Shown: piece by piece, positions 37,158 to 47,984 of the stretch
Numbering within the stretch: position 1 is the first letter of the stretch
Layout: the number at the start of each line of letters is the position of its first letter
NCBI RefSeq assembly: GCF_950023065.1
Contig: NC_088678.1
Span: forward strand, 76,107,590-76,171,589
DNA: 64,000 nt
Direction of reading: 5' to 3'
Source: Planococcus citri
Lineage: Eukaryota > Arthropoda > Insecta > Hemiptera > Pseudococcidae
Program-made: the position numbers and the translations under genes
The notes under the pieces: generated by a model
The model's database searches: none
Told to the model about the DNA's origin: nothing
Seen by the model: the letters and a program-made list of their open reading frames with translations, nothing else

Positions 37158-39728
37158 CTAATCATCGTTAATGCTATCGATAGGTAGAATTACAATATTA
37201 TTGATGCTGCGTTGGCGAATTTCACCTTTAAATTCCACATCAACGACTCTTACAACTCCCTTTTTATCAGGATACACATTTTTTACAACACCCGACCAAA
37301 CCAGCCAGAAACCCTTAAAAATGTTTTGCATCAACTGCAATCTGCGACTCAGCGTAACAACTTCAGTATCGATAGCCGGAATCGAGAAGGTGCTTCGGCC
37401 AATCAGGAAATGGCTAGGCGTGATGATTTCGGTACCCTGCTCTATCGAGTTTTTGTAGCAGAGAGGACGAGAATTCATAACACCTTCAATACGAGTGAAT
37501 AAGGTTCGGTATTCCTCAATGTTCAGGATATTTCCTCGGGTTATGGATATCAAATGTTGTTTGAAACTTTTCACGGCTGCCTCCCATATACCACCATGGT
37601 GAGGAGAAGCAGGCGGAATGAAACGCCATTGAATATTTTCTGAAGTTGCATATTCAGTAACTTGATTTTTGTTCAACTCGAAAACGTTCTTGGTGCCGAC
37701 AAAATTGGTTGCATTATCCGAGAACATGACCGATGGCAAACCACGTCGAGCAACAAAGGTTTGAAGTGCTAAGATGAACTTTTCTGTTGATAAACCAGAA
37801 ACAATTTCGATATGGACAGCTCTGACAGTTAGGCAAACGAATACAGCGGCATAAATTTGATTGTATTTTGTTGATCTGTGCTCCGTACATTTACATTGGA
37901 AAGGACCGGCGAAATCAACTCCCACGTATGTGAATGGCGGCGCAATCGTGATTCTGTGACTAGGCAAGTCACCCATCAATTGTTCAGCAGTAACACCCTT
38001 CAGAGTATTGCAAGTTACACATGAACGAATTATGAATTTTATCAGGTTTGTAACGCCACCAACAAACCAAAATCGATAGGACACGAACGTAGCAATGAAT
38101 TTTCTCCTTGCATGGAAATATTTTTCATGGATAAGGCGACAGTACAGCTTGGCAAAATGGCAATTTGACTGCAAGATGATTGGATGTTTGGTTTGATCAG
38201 CAAGCGAAGAGTTTGACAAACGACCACCGACTCGTAGAATTCCATCTTTATCAAGGAATGGTTCCAGTGTCAGCAATGAGCTGCGATTTTTAAGCGGACG
38301 TTTATTTTTTAATCGATCTATTTCATTACTAAATGAAATTTCTTGAACAAAACGAATAATTACGTTAAAACTTTCCTCAATTTCACTATTGAGCAGAGGA
38401 GCTACATCTTTGACTGTTTTCAGAATTTTTGGATTATTACTTTGAGAATTATTTAATCTGAAGGATTTTAAACGAAGTCCAAAAGCAATTGAACGAATTA
38501 ATCTCAAATAAGACGAAAAACGTAAGGTAAAATCATATAAAACAACTGTGCAAAGAACTACTGCTTTTCGGCGTTCAAGCGCTTCATGAGTATTTACGTT
38601 AGGAATTGGATAGTAATTACAATAATTTCCATATTTTAAGAAATCTGGACCATCGAACCAGCGAGAATTTTTGATGAAATCAGGAACCTCCAGACCTCGA
38701 GTCGCGTCATCGGCTGGATTTTCTGCGCTTTTGACGTAAGCCCACTGCTGGAAGGGAATCACCTTGGTCACATCCTTCACTCGATTGGACACGAAGGTTT
38801 TCCACACATCTGGCGGCTTACTCAACCAACAAAGAGCAACTGTAGAATCTGAGAAGGCAAATGTTAGATGATGAGGGATTTTTAAATTATTGGCAATTCG
38901 AGCCATCAAATCAACGAGTAATTTGCAAGCTTGAAGCTCTAATTTTGGGATAGTCAATTCTTTAATAGGCGCGACACGACTTTTCGAGGCAACTAAGCGA
39001 CACACGACCGAATTATTTTCATTTTTTACGCGCACATACACGACAGCACAATACGCTCGATCACTAGCATCACAAAAACCGACGAGTTCGATTTGTAACG
39101 CTCCGAATATGTAACGAGGAATTTTTATTGTGTTCAAAACAGGTAATTCTTTCATATACGATTCAAATCGTCGAGCAGTTTCTGTTGAGACGACATCATC
39201 CCAATCTTTTCCTTCTAACCATACAGTTTTTAGAAGCAATTTTCCACGAATAAGTACGGGAGCAACCAATCCCAATGGATCGAATGTGCGCGAGATGAAG
39301 GACAAAATGATTCTCTTGGTGATGGCAGATGATTCGAACGACTCTATGTTGATTTTAATTGAGTAGAAATCTTCACTTGGGTGCCATTCAATGCCCAAAA
39401 TCGCAACTGAATCCAAATTATCAGTCATAACTTTCGGAGAATTTATGGCAAGTAGATCAGGATCGATGTTATCTAGGATTTTTGACGAATTTGACGAATA
39501 TTTGCGTAAAATGAAACCGCGTCTTTTGAGAGCATGATGCAAAAGTTTTTGAATCAAGATAGCTTTTCGTTCAGTGTCAGCACCACCGCTGAAATCATCT
39601 ATATAAAAATTGTTGCGAATAAGCTCGGCTACTAACTGGAAAAACTCTTCAATTTCTTCAGAGCTGAAGTACACATTTTCAGCTTCAAAATTTAGGTCCA
39701 CTTCACCCTTTTCAACTTCTTCAGCCAC
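37158..39728 (-). pseudogene. BEL/Pao RT (second part), RNase H and integrase
   Basis: 856 codons in the same frame as the upstream piece. The listed start is an internal GTG, not a real initiation site. The RT active site is FYIDDF (residues 41-46). An RNase H-like region contains GFCDASDRAYCAVVYV. The integrase zinc domain has LIHEKYFHARR and RSCVTCNTLKG. The integrase core shows D in VDFAGPF, D in FSDNATNFVG and E in GGIWEAAVKSF. A C-terminal domain (around GVVRVVDVEFKGEIRQRSIN) resembles the family's DUF5641. All of this part is open. Confidence 0.87.
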
Positions 39729-39740
39729 AACATCTAAACA

Positions 39741-42266
39741 CTATGTAGCAGTGAAAGCTGCGGGTCCCGTGCCATAAGTCACAGTGTTTAGAATATTTTC
39801 TTCGATTTTATGATTAGGCGATTCTCTCCAAAAGATGGATTGGTATTTTCGATCTTCTAAATGCATCCAAATTGCTCTATACATTTTAGCAATATCAGCA
39901 GTAAAAACGAACTTGAATGAACGCATGCTCACTAAAATGTCGAAAAGCTCTCTCTGAATATTTGGACCATTCATCAACGCGTCGTTCAAGGACGGATTAC
40001 CGGCAGAAGCGTTAAATACGACACGCAACGGAGTAGTCGAACTGCAAGCACGAATTACGGCGCGATGAGGTAAGAAACAAGCGCTAGGATCATATTTCGC
40101 GATCGACATATGGCCTAACTCACGATATTCTCGCATAAACTCGCAATACGCACTTTTATTTTCTTCATTTAGGTTTTTTTCAACACGCAATAACGCACTC
40201 ATCGCTCGTTTTCTATTATTTTCGACACTATCACGAGGTATTTTAAATGGCAACCGAACGATAAATTTACCATCTTCTGCGAACGAATACTTATTTTCAA
40301 AATGACGAACGCACTGATCAGCTTCAAAATTTTTGATTTTAACTGGAATGCTGGCTTCTTCGATTTCCCAGAATTTGGTCAATTTTTCATCAATATCTTG
40401 GCGAGTGAAACCAACGAACTTTTTCGAATCAGAATTTTGAGGAACAACTCCAGACACAATCCAGCCAAATTGTGATAACCGAAGATCTAGGGAATCGAGA
40501 GTGAGCGATTCATCCATCATACATTTTCCAAAATATTCAGCACCGATAATCATATCAATTTTATCAATAGAGATGTTAGTATCATGGTAGGCTGGATCTG
40601 CTAACGGAATGTTACGAAGTGAATTAATCAGTTTTTTGGGAAACTCAACATTTATTGAGTATTTCATGGCCGAAGCAGGAACGATATCAGCTTGGACAAC
40701 TAAACGGAATGTATCTTTTTTCGAAGCAACGATTAAATCAACAATCGACGATGTAGTAGTTGAAGAAGGGCCGACACCAGTGATTGACGAAGTGTAGGCA
40801 GATTTTCGAGTAGGCAAATTGAATTTTTTAATCGCGGCATCGGAGATTAAAGTTGCCTGAGAACAGCTATCAAGGAGTACTCGCATTTTACCAACGATAT
40901 CACCACAGATAATTTTCACCACAGCGGAAGGTAATAAGACAGTTTTTTCAATATTTTCGACAGCAACCGATAACGAAGTTTTTTGAATAGGAGTTTCTTT
41001 CGAAGTGTCACCAGAGGTAGCGTTTTCATCAGGTTTTGGATCAGGTTTTTTGTTTCCAAAATGCAATAGGTAGTTATGAGGATCGCCACATTTGCATTTG
41101 AAATTTGTATGTGTACAAGATTGCCAATTGTGCCCAGAATGTAGGCATAAAACACAGAGCGATTTACTTTTAACGAATTTATAACGCTCTTTTGGATCTT
41201 TTTTCTTGAAATTTTCACACGTGTACAAAGCATGATCGCCATTACAATCGACACAGGTTGGTTTTTTACCATTATTATTGGTAGCAACGAATGATTTTTT
41301 ACCAGAATTTTCTTTAGGCCTATTTTGGTTTTCTTTCTTCGAATATACACGTTCGGACGCAATATGGGCACGATTTTGTAAAAATTCATCAATTTCTTCG
41401 AATTTTGGGTACTGATTGAGATTAGTGTAATGATTATCCCAATCACGACGAGTATCATCATCCAACTTGATGTAGGTTAAATAGGTGATAAAACGAGACA
41501 TTGTATCGTTTACGTTTTCTTTTGCAGATGTTAGGCCTCGAATTACACTGTTTGTCGAATCAAGTAAACGTTGAATTCCTAATTCATTTTTAATTTTTTC
41601 TAAAGCCATCAATTTTTTAAAAAATGCACCAACTACAGCTTTAGGCTTACTGTAACGATAGATAACATAGGCCCAGGCATTTGCATAGCCTTCCCTAGTT
41701 AAAGGATAATGACTGACGACTCCTTTAGCCTCACCAACGAAACATTTTTTCAAAAAATACAATTTTGTCGTCGGAGTGTAATCTTGGTTATCATGTACTA
41801 AATTTTCGAACATAGCACGCCACTCTGCGAACTCCGTTGCATCACCATCAAATGTTGGAGGTTCGACATCCTTCATAATAGTAGCGTACCTGATACCTGA
41901 ATTCGTTGATAACGGAGTATTTGAAATGATAGAATCATTAGATTGACTTTTTTCGAGAGTGGATTTTAACCAGGCGATTTTCGATTCAACATTCACGACG
42001 AGGTCAATAATGGTATCTTTTTCACTGAAACACTGTTCAGTGAGAGCAATTTCAGTTTCGTCGTCATCTTTTACAAGCTTTACAAGCACGTCATCAGTAG
42101 CTTCATAAAACTTCTCGGCATCAACTTTTAATTTATTAAAAAATGATTCTAATTTTACCATACTTTCGAATGATGCATGGCTTTCTTCGAGGATCGGATT
42201 TACTTGTGTTCGAATTCGTTGTAATCCTTGGAAATGGACTGATCTTTTCTTCTTCAACGCCTCCAT
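39741..42266 (-). pseudogene. BEL/Pao gag-protease-RT (first part, to nonsense codon)
   Basis: 841 codons. A coiled N-terminus is followed by the DUF1759-type gag region (PPTFDGDATEFAEWRAMFE, residues 136-154). Zinc-knuckle-like motifs are C338-x2-C341...H345...C350 and C371-x2-C374...H379...C384. A retropepsin-like segment has L-L-D-S-C-S-Q at 464-470, where the usual Gly after D-S/T is Cys. The RT palm begins after residue 700 with LRVVFNASAG and FVFTADIAKMYRAI. It ends at a TAG (complement 39743-39741) within a conserved RT block, and the frame is unchanged on the other side. This is most likely a single nonsense mutation; programmed readthrough is less likely. Confidence 0.85.
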
Positions 42267-42419
42267 TACGATACGAATTGATTTTATGTTGGTTTTATGG
42301 AAACGAATTAGAGGAATACGATTTTTTAAATAATACGAACGAGTATGGCGTCCACTAACGAAGACGAATTCGACACAACGCGATTACCACGAATAATCAA
42401 CATCTTACGGTTTTACAGC

Positions 42420-42441
42420 ATCCGGCTCGAACGGAGGACCA
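42420..42441 (-). other. BEL/Pao primer-binding site (tRNA 3' end)
   Basis: The + strand reads ...GGCTCGAACGGAGGACCA with CCA at 42439-42441, five bases inside the LTR. It therefore resembles a tRNA 3' end and its complement would pair with that tRNA. The nearest tRNA I can recall is tRNA-Tyr (CCGGCTCGAAGGACCA) with a small insertion. The identity of the tRNA is uncertain. Confidence 0.55.
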
Positions 42442-42446
42442 AATAA

Positions 42447-42735
42447 TGTTAGTGTTATTAACTCATTTAAAATACTAATCGAATCAAAACGATGTTAAAA
42501 AAAAATAAATAAAACAAAGATGCTGTAAAATTACAAAAAATCATTTACTTCAAGATTTCGTCATCTCAAAAAAGAAGAACATCTTAAACTCATTTTAAAA
42601 ACTAACTGAACTAAAAATAACGTATTTTTTTTTTCGGCGATAACGTGGGAGGGACTCCGCGGTTTGCCAGTGGCACCGCGAAGTACCTACCCCTATTTCC
42701 TACCCTTAGTAACGATAACGGAAACGCTCTTAACA
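42447..42735 (-). repeat. BEL/Pao 5' LTR
   Basis: 289 bp, ends TGTT...AACA. Followed on the right by the target duplication ACCTA at 42736-42740. Confidence 0.9.
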
Positions 42736-42740
42736 ACCTA

Positions 42741-43495
42741 TATAATACACTTTTTCATTTGTTGTCTCGTCGAAATATTCGAAAACGAAGAAGACATTTG
42801 ATTAAAAACTTTTGAGGCATTCAACTCCCCTCCTAGTGAATACTTAACTGATTGTCGAATAATTTTTGAACACTGGTCATTATTGGTAATGCTCTGCGTG
42901 ATAACACCTCGTTGCTAAGTTTTCACTGATATTTCTAATGTTAATTGATATTTCGAATCGAATTAATGCATATGACTCAGTGAAGTGGTTGTGTATCGTT
43001 TGGTGTTTGATTCTATGTTCTTACCCTCGTATATAATTAATAATTTGATTTTTTCGTGAAGTGTTACTGATAGTGTAATGAACTGATAATGGATATTTTG
43101 TGAATTCAATATTGATGGTATTTTATATGGATGGTGGCTGCTGTTTGTATTATTTGTCGAATCTAGCCCTCATGATGCGATTGGCGACCCATAATCTGAC
43201 ATTTTCGCTCTAAATTAATTGTAATTCGAGATTTTTATTCGATATTTGCGAAGTCATTGGGCTACATGGGTTCGTAGTCAAGACCTAGCTGTTGGTGATT
43301 AGGAAGACTAGTTTCTGAAACCTCCGCAACCAGTTTCTGGCGTTACCAGTGTCAGTTTTCACGGACTGTCAGTTTGACTGTTTATCAGAGTCTGTGTTGA
43401 GGCATACCTACATCAACTACCTACAAAACCAGTTCGTGTCATCTTGGCTGCATACCCTTTTCAAGTTGCAGGAAAATTTCGTTACTGGCTTCAAG
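42741..43495 (+). other. Receptor E 3' flank remnant and CR1 5' UTR
   Basis: The first 30 or so bases (CACTTTTTCATTTGTTGTC) align loosely with the 3' flank of receptor G. Beyond that the sequence lacks the AT-rich local character and probably is the LINE 5' UTR. A frame open from 43349 has no ATG before 43496. No separate gene. Confidence 0.45.
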
Positions 43496-44545
43496 ATGGA
43501 TAAATGCGGCATATGTAAAGATCAATTGGACAAGATTTATTGCGAGTGTACTGCCTGCCTTTTATACAGCCATCCGAAGTGCAACAATATGCTTGATACC
43601 TCTTGGGTACACAAATCTAAAGATAATAGGGCCACCTGGAGGTGCTTACCCTGTCGTGATAATAAGGTGGAACGTAAGAATAAACGATCGCGGAAAGAAT
43701 CCATTGGGAGTGATGGTATCCAGAGTGATATAGAGCAATACGAGATAGACGAGGAGGTTTTCAAGAGTTCAGTCAGCTCACAGCCAGCAACAATGGCTCA
43801 AATCCAGATGCTATTTACAAAAGCTATGGAGCCAATCCAGACAAGGCTGAATTCGATCGAGAAAAGTGCCCAGAAAGTTGAGGAAGTAAAGAAAACAGTG
43901 GAAGGTATAAGTACTCAGCTTAACTCGATATCCGAACGTCTGAAGGATGCGGAGACACAAATCAAGTCACTTGAAACGAAAAGTTCTGATCTTGATGCGA
44001 CAGTCCAAAGTCTGAAAAATGCCCAGAATGTGGCACAGCCAGTCGAGATAGACAATAAATTTGAGGCGATGGAGCGATATACACGTCGCAACAATGTTAT
44101 TATATCTGGTGTGCCATTGAGTGACAATGAGGATGTCTACAAATGTGTAATTGGATACTGTTCAAAAATTGGAATTGAGGTTAGTGCCCAGGACATTGAT
44201 GCATGTCATCGTTTACCATCCAGGAAGTGCCCAGCACCCATTGTGGTGAAATTTGTCAATAGACATCTCAAAGAACGCATTATCCGTGCTGCTAAGAGTA
44301 CTCGAGTACGTGGGAATACATTACAAGTTTTTATTGATGAGCATCTTACTCGGCTGGGAGCGGCCATTCACCGTGAAGCACGCAAGTTAACTAAGATTAA
44401 TTATTATGTTTGGACCCGTAACTGTAACATTTATGTGAGGGAGAAAGCAGAGGGGGCTAAGGTGGTAGAGATTAGGTCTGTCAGGCAGGCACAGGATTTA
44501 TTGGCTTCTGTGTCAATGGATACTAGTCATCATGGTGACGGTTAA
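43496..44545 (+). CDS. CR1-like LINE ORF1: PHD-type zinc finger, coiled coil, nucleic-acid-binding domain
   Basis: 349 residues from ATG 43496 (MDKCGICKDQ); the frame is open further upstream, but without an ATG before the finger. A C4HC3-type finger uses C4, C7, C18, C21, H26, C29, C50 and C53. A coiled-coil region follows (about 100-180, IQTRLNSIEKSAQKVEEVKK). The C-terminal half contains MERYTRRNNVIISGVP, IDACHRLPSRK and PIVVKFVNRHLKERII, the RRM-like/baculovirus FP-type domain of LINE ORF1 proteins. It is expected to coat the element RNA and chaperone nucleic acid. ORF2 follows 176 bp later. Confidence 0.85.
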   Translation: MDKCGICKDQLDKIYCECTACLLYSHPKCNNMLDTSWVHKSKDNRATWRCLPCRDNKVERKNKRSRKESIGSDGIQSDIEQYEIDEEVFKSSVSSQPATMAQIQMLFTKAMEPIQTRLNSIEKSAQKVEEVKKTVEGISTQLNSISERLKDAETQIKSLETKSSDLDATVQSLKNAQNVAQPVEIDNKFEAMERYTRRNNVIISGVPLSDNEDVYKCVIGYCSKIGIEVSAQDIDACHRLPSRKCPAPIVVKFVNRHLKERIIRAAKSTRVRGNTLQVFIDEHLTRLGAAIHREARKLTKINYYVWTRNCNIYVREKAEGAKVVEIRSVRQAQDLLASVSMDTSHHGDG

Positions 44546-44721
44546 GTTTAATTCAATGCCATGCAGCTTAAAAGTATTTATCAAGTATTTGGAATCTGGA
44601 GGTTTTTTTTTCATTTTTTTTCATTCAATGGTATATATTTTGTTTGAATTTGTTCTCAGAAATCCAAGTGTACTTTGTTGTATTTTTTATGATATTGGTG
44701 TAGTAGTAATTAATTATCTAT

Positions 44722-47571
44722 ATGTATCCTAGTAATAGTTTTCTAAAGGTCCTGTCCCTTAACATCCGCTCTATTCGGAGAAATTTTGATCATCTTTTGG
44801 GGTTTTTAGATAGAAATGTGGAATTCGATATTATTGCCCTCTCTGAGGTTTGGATTGGGCCTACTGAAGTTAATAGATATGCTCTGGAGGGATATTGTGT
44901 ATACTTAGATGAAAGAAAATCTGGCAGATCAGGTGGAGTTCTCCTCTATGTGCATAAAAGACTAACTTCTAGGGTATCCTGTATAGGTACCTCTACCTTC
45001 AATGGTATTAGGGCTGATATTAGTTTGACAAATGCTAAGCCTAATTACAGGGCCAGTAAATTGACTTTTTTCTTACTATACAGATTTTGTCATGGTGATA
45101 AAACGCTATTCCACCAAGAACTTGAAGAAAACATCTCAAATTGTGCGGAAACATCAGTCTTAGTAGGTGATATCAACTTGAATTTGATGAATAGGGATGA
45201 ATGTGCTGGATATTTAGATATTGTAGATTCTTATGGTTTTAAAAGTATCATAAATGAGCCCACTCGCATAGGTCTCACCAGTAGTACTTGTATAGATCAC
45301 CTATTGGTTAAGGGTTCTCACTTACCAAATGAAAGACAACTTAAGACCATGTATACTCTGGAGTCTGTGCACTTTTCAGATCACGAAGCAATAATCATTG
45401 ATTTGAAACTACCTGGCCTAAGTTTTGAGAAACATGTGAATTCGATAGAAATTGAAATGTTTAATGAGGATATTTTCAAAACGTTGGTAAGGGAAGTTGA
45501 TTGGGAGAGTTTAATTGGGAATGAGAATGCTGAGGATGGTATGAACAATATTATAGTGAAACTCAAAGACTGCATTGCTGGTGCTAAAACAAGTAGATTA
45601 AAGAAAGGTGCACTGAAAAAAAGGAGGGAATGGGCCTCTATTGAGTTGATGAAATTTTCCAAAATTAAGGGGGAACTGTATAAATTGATGAGGCAATATC
45701 CTGGAAATCAATGCCTGAAGGATAATTATAAAGAAGCATCCAGGCGTGTAACTCTGTTGGTAAAACGTGATAAATTAAATTTTTATGATGGAAAGGCTAA
45801 TAAACTGAAACCTGATGCGAAACAGTACTGGAGGTTCTTGAATGAGATTGCAGGAAGAAGTGTTAAAGGCATTGACAAAATAGAAGTAGGAAATGAGATG
45901 AGATCAGTACATAGTGGAGATGGAGAACTTATAGCTGAGCATTTCAATGAATTTTTTGCGGGTACAGTGGAAGGAATTGATGATGATCGAATTATGGATA
46001 GTCAATTTACTAGTGAGGTCTTGCCTAACTCATTTGCATTTTCTGAAATTCAGCAAGGTGAAATAAAAACCATTATTGATGCTCTACCTAAAAAAGATAG
46101 CTGTGGCTATGATGGAATTAAGATAAATGCTCTCAAGGGGGTGTCACAGATCATAGCTGGGCCTATTGCTCAAGTATTCAATGCTGCCGTATATAGTGGT
46201 AGATTTCCACAATGTCTTAAGAACGCTGAGGTGGTGCCTGTACCTAAGACTGGAGACCTCACTCAGGTATCTAACTATAGGCCTATTTCTCTCTTGCCAA
46301 TTGTAGGAAAAATTTTTGAAACTGTGGTTAAAAAGCAAATTTTGAATTTTCTTACTAAAATGGGGGTTTTCTCTGAGCGACAGTTTGGTTTTCTTCCACA
46401 TAGATCAACAGAGCAGGCATTGGCTGAACATATAACTCAGATAACAGATGAGGTTGAAAAGAATTCGCGGGTGGCGGCTGCTTATCTTGATATAAGGAAG
46501 GCGTTTGACAGTGTGGATCATAAAATTTTACTCGGAAAGCTAGCCAACTGTGGTATTCGTGGGTTCATGTTGGCCTGGTTCAAATCCTATCTAAGTGGCA
46601 GAAAGCAAAGAATTAAAGTTGGCAATATTCGGAGTAGCTGGAGAGATATAAAAGCAGGGGTGCCACAGGGAAGTGTATTGGGACCAATTCTTTTTCTTAT
46701 TTATATTAATGATCTCTTAAAATTGACTTTGCATGGTACCTTGTACTCTTTCGCTGATGACACTGCACTGGTTTGTGCTAGAAGGACAGGAGGGGAACTG
46801 AAGGGGGTATTGGAGGAAGATTTGAGAAAAATTGTCCGTTGGTTATGGTGTCATAAACTGAAATTGAACATATCAAAATCAAAATGTGTGTACTATGCTT
46901 TTAAAATAGGGTATGAATGGAGACTACCAATTATTGTACACACTTGTGAAAATGAGGAAGTAGACTGCTTGTGCTTACCTTTGGAAAGAGTCTCAAATTA
47001 CAAATACTTGGGAGTTGTAGTCAATGAAACACTCTCATGGATGGATCATTGTGTATTATTAAGGGGTAAAATGAGAAGTCTGAATTATCTTTTATATTAC
47101 TTGTCTAAATTTTTAGGGAAATATCATTTGAGGAGGATGTATAGGGCTGTTGTGGAGCCAGTGCTACGTTATGCGCTACCTGTCTGGGGAGGGTGTGCTG
47201 ATTGTTATCTTCAGCCAATCAGGGTTTTACAGCATAGAGCTGTTAAGACCTTGGTGGGTTTAGATAGGTACTCATCAGCCACAGAAGCATTTCAGAAAGC
47301 AGAGGTACCTGCCTTGAATGATATATTAAAAGTAGAAACATGTAGACTAATTGGAAAAATGGGTGGGACAGTTGGCAGGAGAGAGATGCGTTCAGGCCTG
47401 CGTGGAGCTGGTGAAATGTGGCTCAGGGTACCTAAGTGGGTTAAGGCACACTCTCAGGCACAGTTTGGCTTCAGGGGGCCACAAATGTACAATTCGCTAC
47501 CGGCAACAATTAGGGGGATAGCCAGTGGAAGATTGAGGGACAGGGCCATAAAGAAATACCTCTTGCAATAG
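44722..47571 (+). CDS. CR1-like LINE ORF2: endonuclease and reverse transcriptase
   Basis: 949 residues, open throughout. The N-terminal apurinic-like endonuclease shows LSLNIRSIRRNF, ALSEVWIG, VGDINLNL, CIDHLLV and FSDHEAIIIDL (the SDH motif). The reverse transcriptase shows NYRPISLLPIVGKIFE, AAYLDIRKAFDSVD, GVPQGSVLGPILFLIYINDL and catalytic FADD at residues 677-680. A thumb and C-terminal YNSLPATIRG tract follow. There is no RNase H. These are the two enzymes for target-primed insertion. The CR1/L2-like placement rests on the PHD-containing ORF1, the absence of RNase H and the short-repeat tail. Confidence 0.9.
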   Translation: MYPSNSFLKVLSLNIRSIRRNFDHLLGFLDRNVEFDIIALSEVWIGPTEVNRYALEGYCVYLDERKSGRSGGVLLYVHKRLTSRVSCIGTSTFNGIRADISLTNAKPNYRASKLTFFLLYRFCHGDKTLFHQELEENISNCAETSVLVGDINLNLMNRDECAGYLDIVDSYGFKSIINEPTRIGLTSSTCIDHLLVKGSHLPNERQLKTMYTLESVHFSDHEAIIIDLKLPGLSFEKHVNSIEIEMFNEDIFKTLVREVDWESLIGNENAEDGMNNIIVKLKDCIAGAKTSRLKKGALKKRREWASIELMKFSKIKGELYKLMRQYPGNQCLKDNYKEASRRVTLLVKRDKLNFYDGKANKLKPDAKQYWRFLNEIAGRSVKGIDKIEVGNEMRSVHSGDGELIAEHFNEFFAGTVEGIDDDRIMDSQFTSEVLPNSFAFSEIQQGEIKTIIDALPKKDSCGYDGIKINALKGVSQIIAGPIAQVFNAAVYSGRFPQCLKNAEVVPVPKTGDLTQVSNYRPISLLPIVGKIFETVVKKQILNFLTKMGVFSERQFGFLPHRSTEQALAEHITQITDEVEKNSRVAAAYLDIRKAFDSVDHKILLGKLANCGIRGFMLAWFKSYLSGRKQRIKVGNIRSSWRDIKAGVPQGSVLGPILFLIYINDLLKLTLHGTLYSFADDTALVCARRTGGELKGVLEEDLRKIVRWLWCHKLKLNISKSKCVYYAFKIGYEWRLPIIVHTCENEEVDCLCLPLERVSNYKYLGVVVNETLSWMDHCVLLRGKMRSLNYLLYYLSKFLGKYHLRRMYRAVVEPVLRYALPVWGGCADCYLQPIRVLQHRAVKTLVGLDRYSSATEAFQKAEVPALNDILKVETCRLIGKMGGTVGRREMRSGLRGAGEMWLRVPKWVKAHSQAQFGFRGPQMYNSLPATIRGIASGRLRDRAIKKYLLQ

Positions 47572-47689
47572 TCTAGTTTTTGCTGCATTGGCTTTTCAAT
47601 TTATTTTGTTTTTTTTGTTTTTTGATACCATTTACTCTCCACCTCCCCTCCAACATTATATTGTACTATGTTTCGTAGTTTTGTTAATC

Positions 47690-47746
47690 ATTTTTTTTTC
47701 TTTTTTTTTTTTTTTTTTTTTTTCTTTCTCTCTCTCTCTCTCTCTT
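47690..47746. repeat. Poly-T and (TC)n tract in the CR1 3' UTR
   Basis: A T-run interrupted by single C residues passes into an uninterrupted CTCTCT tract of about 22 bp at 47723-47744. Confidence 0.85.
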
Positions 47747-47984
47747 TTCATACCATTACTTTGTAATTTGTCAGCTCTTTTCTATAGTTTGGTTGAAATA
47801 TCTGCGTTTTATACTTATTATTTTATTTTGTTTTTTGTTTTTTGCTTTGTTGTCTTTGATTGTCTATTGTTTACCGGCCTCCGCTCGCCTTTGGCATAGG
47901 GGTGTCGTTAATTTGTGTACCTACTTGCCGTGTAATGTTATCTTCAATAAAATTATTATTAAATTAAATTAAATTAAATTTCTA

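Larger units (their letters stand above)
36700..42735 (-). mobile_element. BEL/Pao LTR retrotransposon, nearly complete
   Basis: 6036 bp with 289-bp LTRs (36700-36988 and 42447-42735) that begin TGTTAGTG and end TTAACA and differ at about two positions. The 5-bp target duplication ACCTA is at 36695-36699 and 42736-42740. On the complement, the 5' LTR is at the right, followed by a tRNA-like primer site, gag-protease-RT-RNase H-integrase, a G-rich polypurine tract and the 3' LTR. The high LTR identity indicates a recent insertion, but pol carries an in-frame stop. Confidence 0.92.

Noticed and set aside
39130..42358. Short + strand open frames inside the BEL element
   Set aside because: Opposite-strand shadows of gag-pol.
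43349..43495. Upstream extension of LINE ORF1 to a GTG at 43349
   Set aside because: No ATG in the extension; ATG 43496 begins directly before the zinc finger.
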